The notes beneath the pieces are model-generated. The model had not been told where the DNA came from, did no database searches, and saw only the letters and a list, made by a program, of their open reading frames with translations. A stretch of 64,000 nt of DNA. It comes from Brugia malayi (taxonomy: Eukaryota > Nematoda > Chromadorea > Rhabditida > Onchocercidae). Each line of letters opens with the position of its first letter. Position 1 is the stretch's first letter. The stretch spans positions 8,160,001 through 8,224,000 of the forward strand of contig NW_025062478.1 in assembly GCF_000002995.4 (NCBI RefSeq), in the 5' to 3' direction. Below, piece after piece: positions 62,257 through 64,000 of this stretch. Position numbers and translations under genes: made by a program.

Positions 62257-64000
62257 ATGACCCTCGCTGTTTTCGTACTTTTCATATTTTTGGGTATAAG
62301 GTGATATACGATTTCAACAATTAAGCATTATTATAATTTATAAATTACTTTCGTTTATTCACTGAGGGAATTCAAACGAATGCTAATCTTCAACGCTTGT
62401 TTCAAAATATGTAAATTTTGGCAAAACATTATGTAGACATAACGATTGGATAAGGTAAGATTATTGTACTGTTTTTAATTGATTGCTTCCATTGCGGTTA
62501 ATTGCCATTAATACTAACAGTGGTGTAAAAATGATGAGTAAGTTTCTTGCTTCATTTATCATTAATCCAAAGACCTTTTAATGCTTTAGAAGAAAGTTAA
62601 GCAGTATTTAATTTTGATTGCTGGAAAAATTGGCAAACAAAAAAAAAATTAGAGGAACAAAAATGGAAAATTTATAGGCAAGTTTTATGTCATGTTGTTT
62701 ATATCAATAAACATACTTTGCATCGTTGAAGATTCTTCTATATTTGCTTGGGTAAGTTACACTTGTACTGCAAAATTCATATTGCAATAAAGTTATTTTA
62801 TTCCTAGACAATATATAGAAAATATTTTTAAAGATTGATCAAGAAATTGCACTGCCAAGTATTTTGATACAAGTTATGAATTATTGCAGCAGGGTAAAGA
62901 TATAAAATATTAACGATCTTTGTATCCATTTTTCCTGCAGGTTAATAATTCGATGTCAATAATTGACGATGCAAGAATGCAAAAAATGGATGACTTACGT
63001 CAGACAATCAATTCAAAATATTACCAAAAACTTTTAAATTTGATGCGTATGTAACATTCATCACTTTCAAAGTATTTGTTAGCATCTACAATTTAACAGT
63101 GTCACTGATTAATGTTCATTACAAGTTAATTACGTCAATATCAAGAGATGTGATGCATGCTCCCACGATTCTTGTCACCAAAGTGTAGCATGAACGATCA
63201 TCGTCTAGATTAACGGACACAATTTAAAAGCTGGCTTGAAATTGCTAGCATAAATACTTCACGTGTTCAGTTATATATTCCACAGTGCTTCCATATTGCA
63301 TGACATGGCAATCTTATCATCAAAATGCTAGAACTCGAGCTATATTCCTTAATAATGACAATAATAGTAGCAACACTTTTTTATCATTACTATGGGAAAC
63401 GTAAAAATAGACTATGATGTATTTCACAAATGCAGTAACCAAAAAGGAACGTCAAAAGCGGCAAATTGAAGAACCAACATATTTGGGAACTAATCGGATA
63501 TTTACGAAACTTGATAATACCGTTGCTAGCATGATAACAACTATCGCAATTTATGAATTAAACGATATAAATGTGTTTGTTCATTTTTCAACTAATCATT
63601 AATGAATTTTAAAACATATACTATTATCGCCAACAATTTGAGTTCAAATGTCACTGAGACTAAGGCAATATTGATCAGTTGTCAGCAAAATGATTATGGG
63701 AGATAGAATGAACAAACATTATTTACATGCAAAGGATAGAAAAGTAAGTTTCAGAAATTTCTTTAAAGAGAATAAATCACTGAAATGTATGTTTTACCTC
63801 AGTTTCATTTTCATTTCTAGTTATATCGCAACAAAATTAAACTGCTTGAAATATGTTGGAGAAACTATTCAAATGATCAACAAACAAGCTGATAACGGCA
63901 GCATGTTTGTATTAAATCAACTTATTTTTAGCTCCACAAAAATTTCAAATGATTAACAAATGATAAAGAATTAATAAAAGAGTAATTTGTGCAGAATATG
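61713..64000. repeat. Inverted duplication arm B' (right copy, runs off the window)
   Basis: Reverse complement of 56633-58920. The left boundary is at CTGTACAG|AAATTACTTA; to its left the sequence no longer matches arm A'. The true right end is outside the window. Confidence 0.92.
62257..64000 (+). CDS. Multi-pass membrane protein of unknown family, partial (copy in arm B')
   Basis: Mirror of the gene at 55748-58376, cut by the window end. Exons: 62257-62300, 62437-62454 (18-nt micro-exon), 62655-62751, 62941-63046, 63332-63400, 63436-63574, 63686-63904, and 63995 onward. The reading frame and all splice sites are intact, and the protein is the same as the left copy wherever I compared them. 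Exons 8-10 lie outside the window, so I cannot tell whether this copy is complete. The same doubts apply to the 35-nt intron (63401-63435): without it, translation ends at TGA 63415-63417. Function unknown. Confidence 0.5.

Overview
The window is nuclear DNA of a nematode, most likely a filarial or other clade III (spirurid) species. It is visibly AT-rich and gene-sparse. Genes are split into many short exons with GT-AG introns, acceptors of the TTTTCAG type and long T-runs in introns, and I see no bacterial-style operons or ribosome binding sites. All gene models were assembled by hand from splice-site phase and protein similarity remembered from the named families. No database search was run.

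Layout. 1.0-3.9 kb (-): a six-exon secreted cysteine-rich protein of unknown function. 4-8 kb: mostly intergenic, with one ORF broken by a stop at 7.0-7.4 kb. 8.0-12.9 kb (-): a complete 13-exon GFM2, the mitochondrial EF-G2 that recycles mitoribosomes, with one GC-AG intron. It is divergent across about 0.9 kb from 13.8-22.8 kb (+), a roughly 24-exon iRhom (inactive rhomboid) with the GPAG motif. 22.8-33.9 kb: about 11 kb with no gene I can support, only simple repeats, a perfect hairpin and a C/T-rich island. 33.9-44.0 kb (+): an Ena/VASP (UNC-34) gene whose first coding exon carries only 5 coding bases. 46.7-48.3 kb (+): a secreted RNase T2 with an unusual hydrophobic C-terminus. It is convergent with 49.0-50.2 kb (-), a partial gene for a single-pass membrane protein.

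The last 12 kb (51.7-64 kb) is the most unusual part. It holds two interleaved inverted duplications in the order A, B, A', B'. A (52.74-53.99 kb) is the reverse complement of A' (58.92-60.17 kb). B (56.63-58.92 kb) is the reverse complement of B' (61.71 kb to the window end). The arms are nearly identical. Each A copy carries a two-exon gene for a secreted Ser/Thr-rich protein with a tryptophan-rich C-terminus. Each B copy carries a many-exon gene for an unrecognised multi-pass membrane protein with an 18-nt micro-exon and a 35-nt intron. The two genes form a divergent pair, intact as B-A' and split apart as A...B'. I recognise neither family, and this duplicated pair is the best candidate for something undescribed.

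The conserved genes (mitochondrial translation, iRhom trafficking of membrane proteins, actin regulation, lysosomal or secreted RNase) are ordinary housekeeping or signalling genes and show no shared pathway. The novelty lies in the lineage-specific secreted and membrane proteins at 1-4 kb and 49-64 kb.
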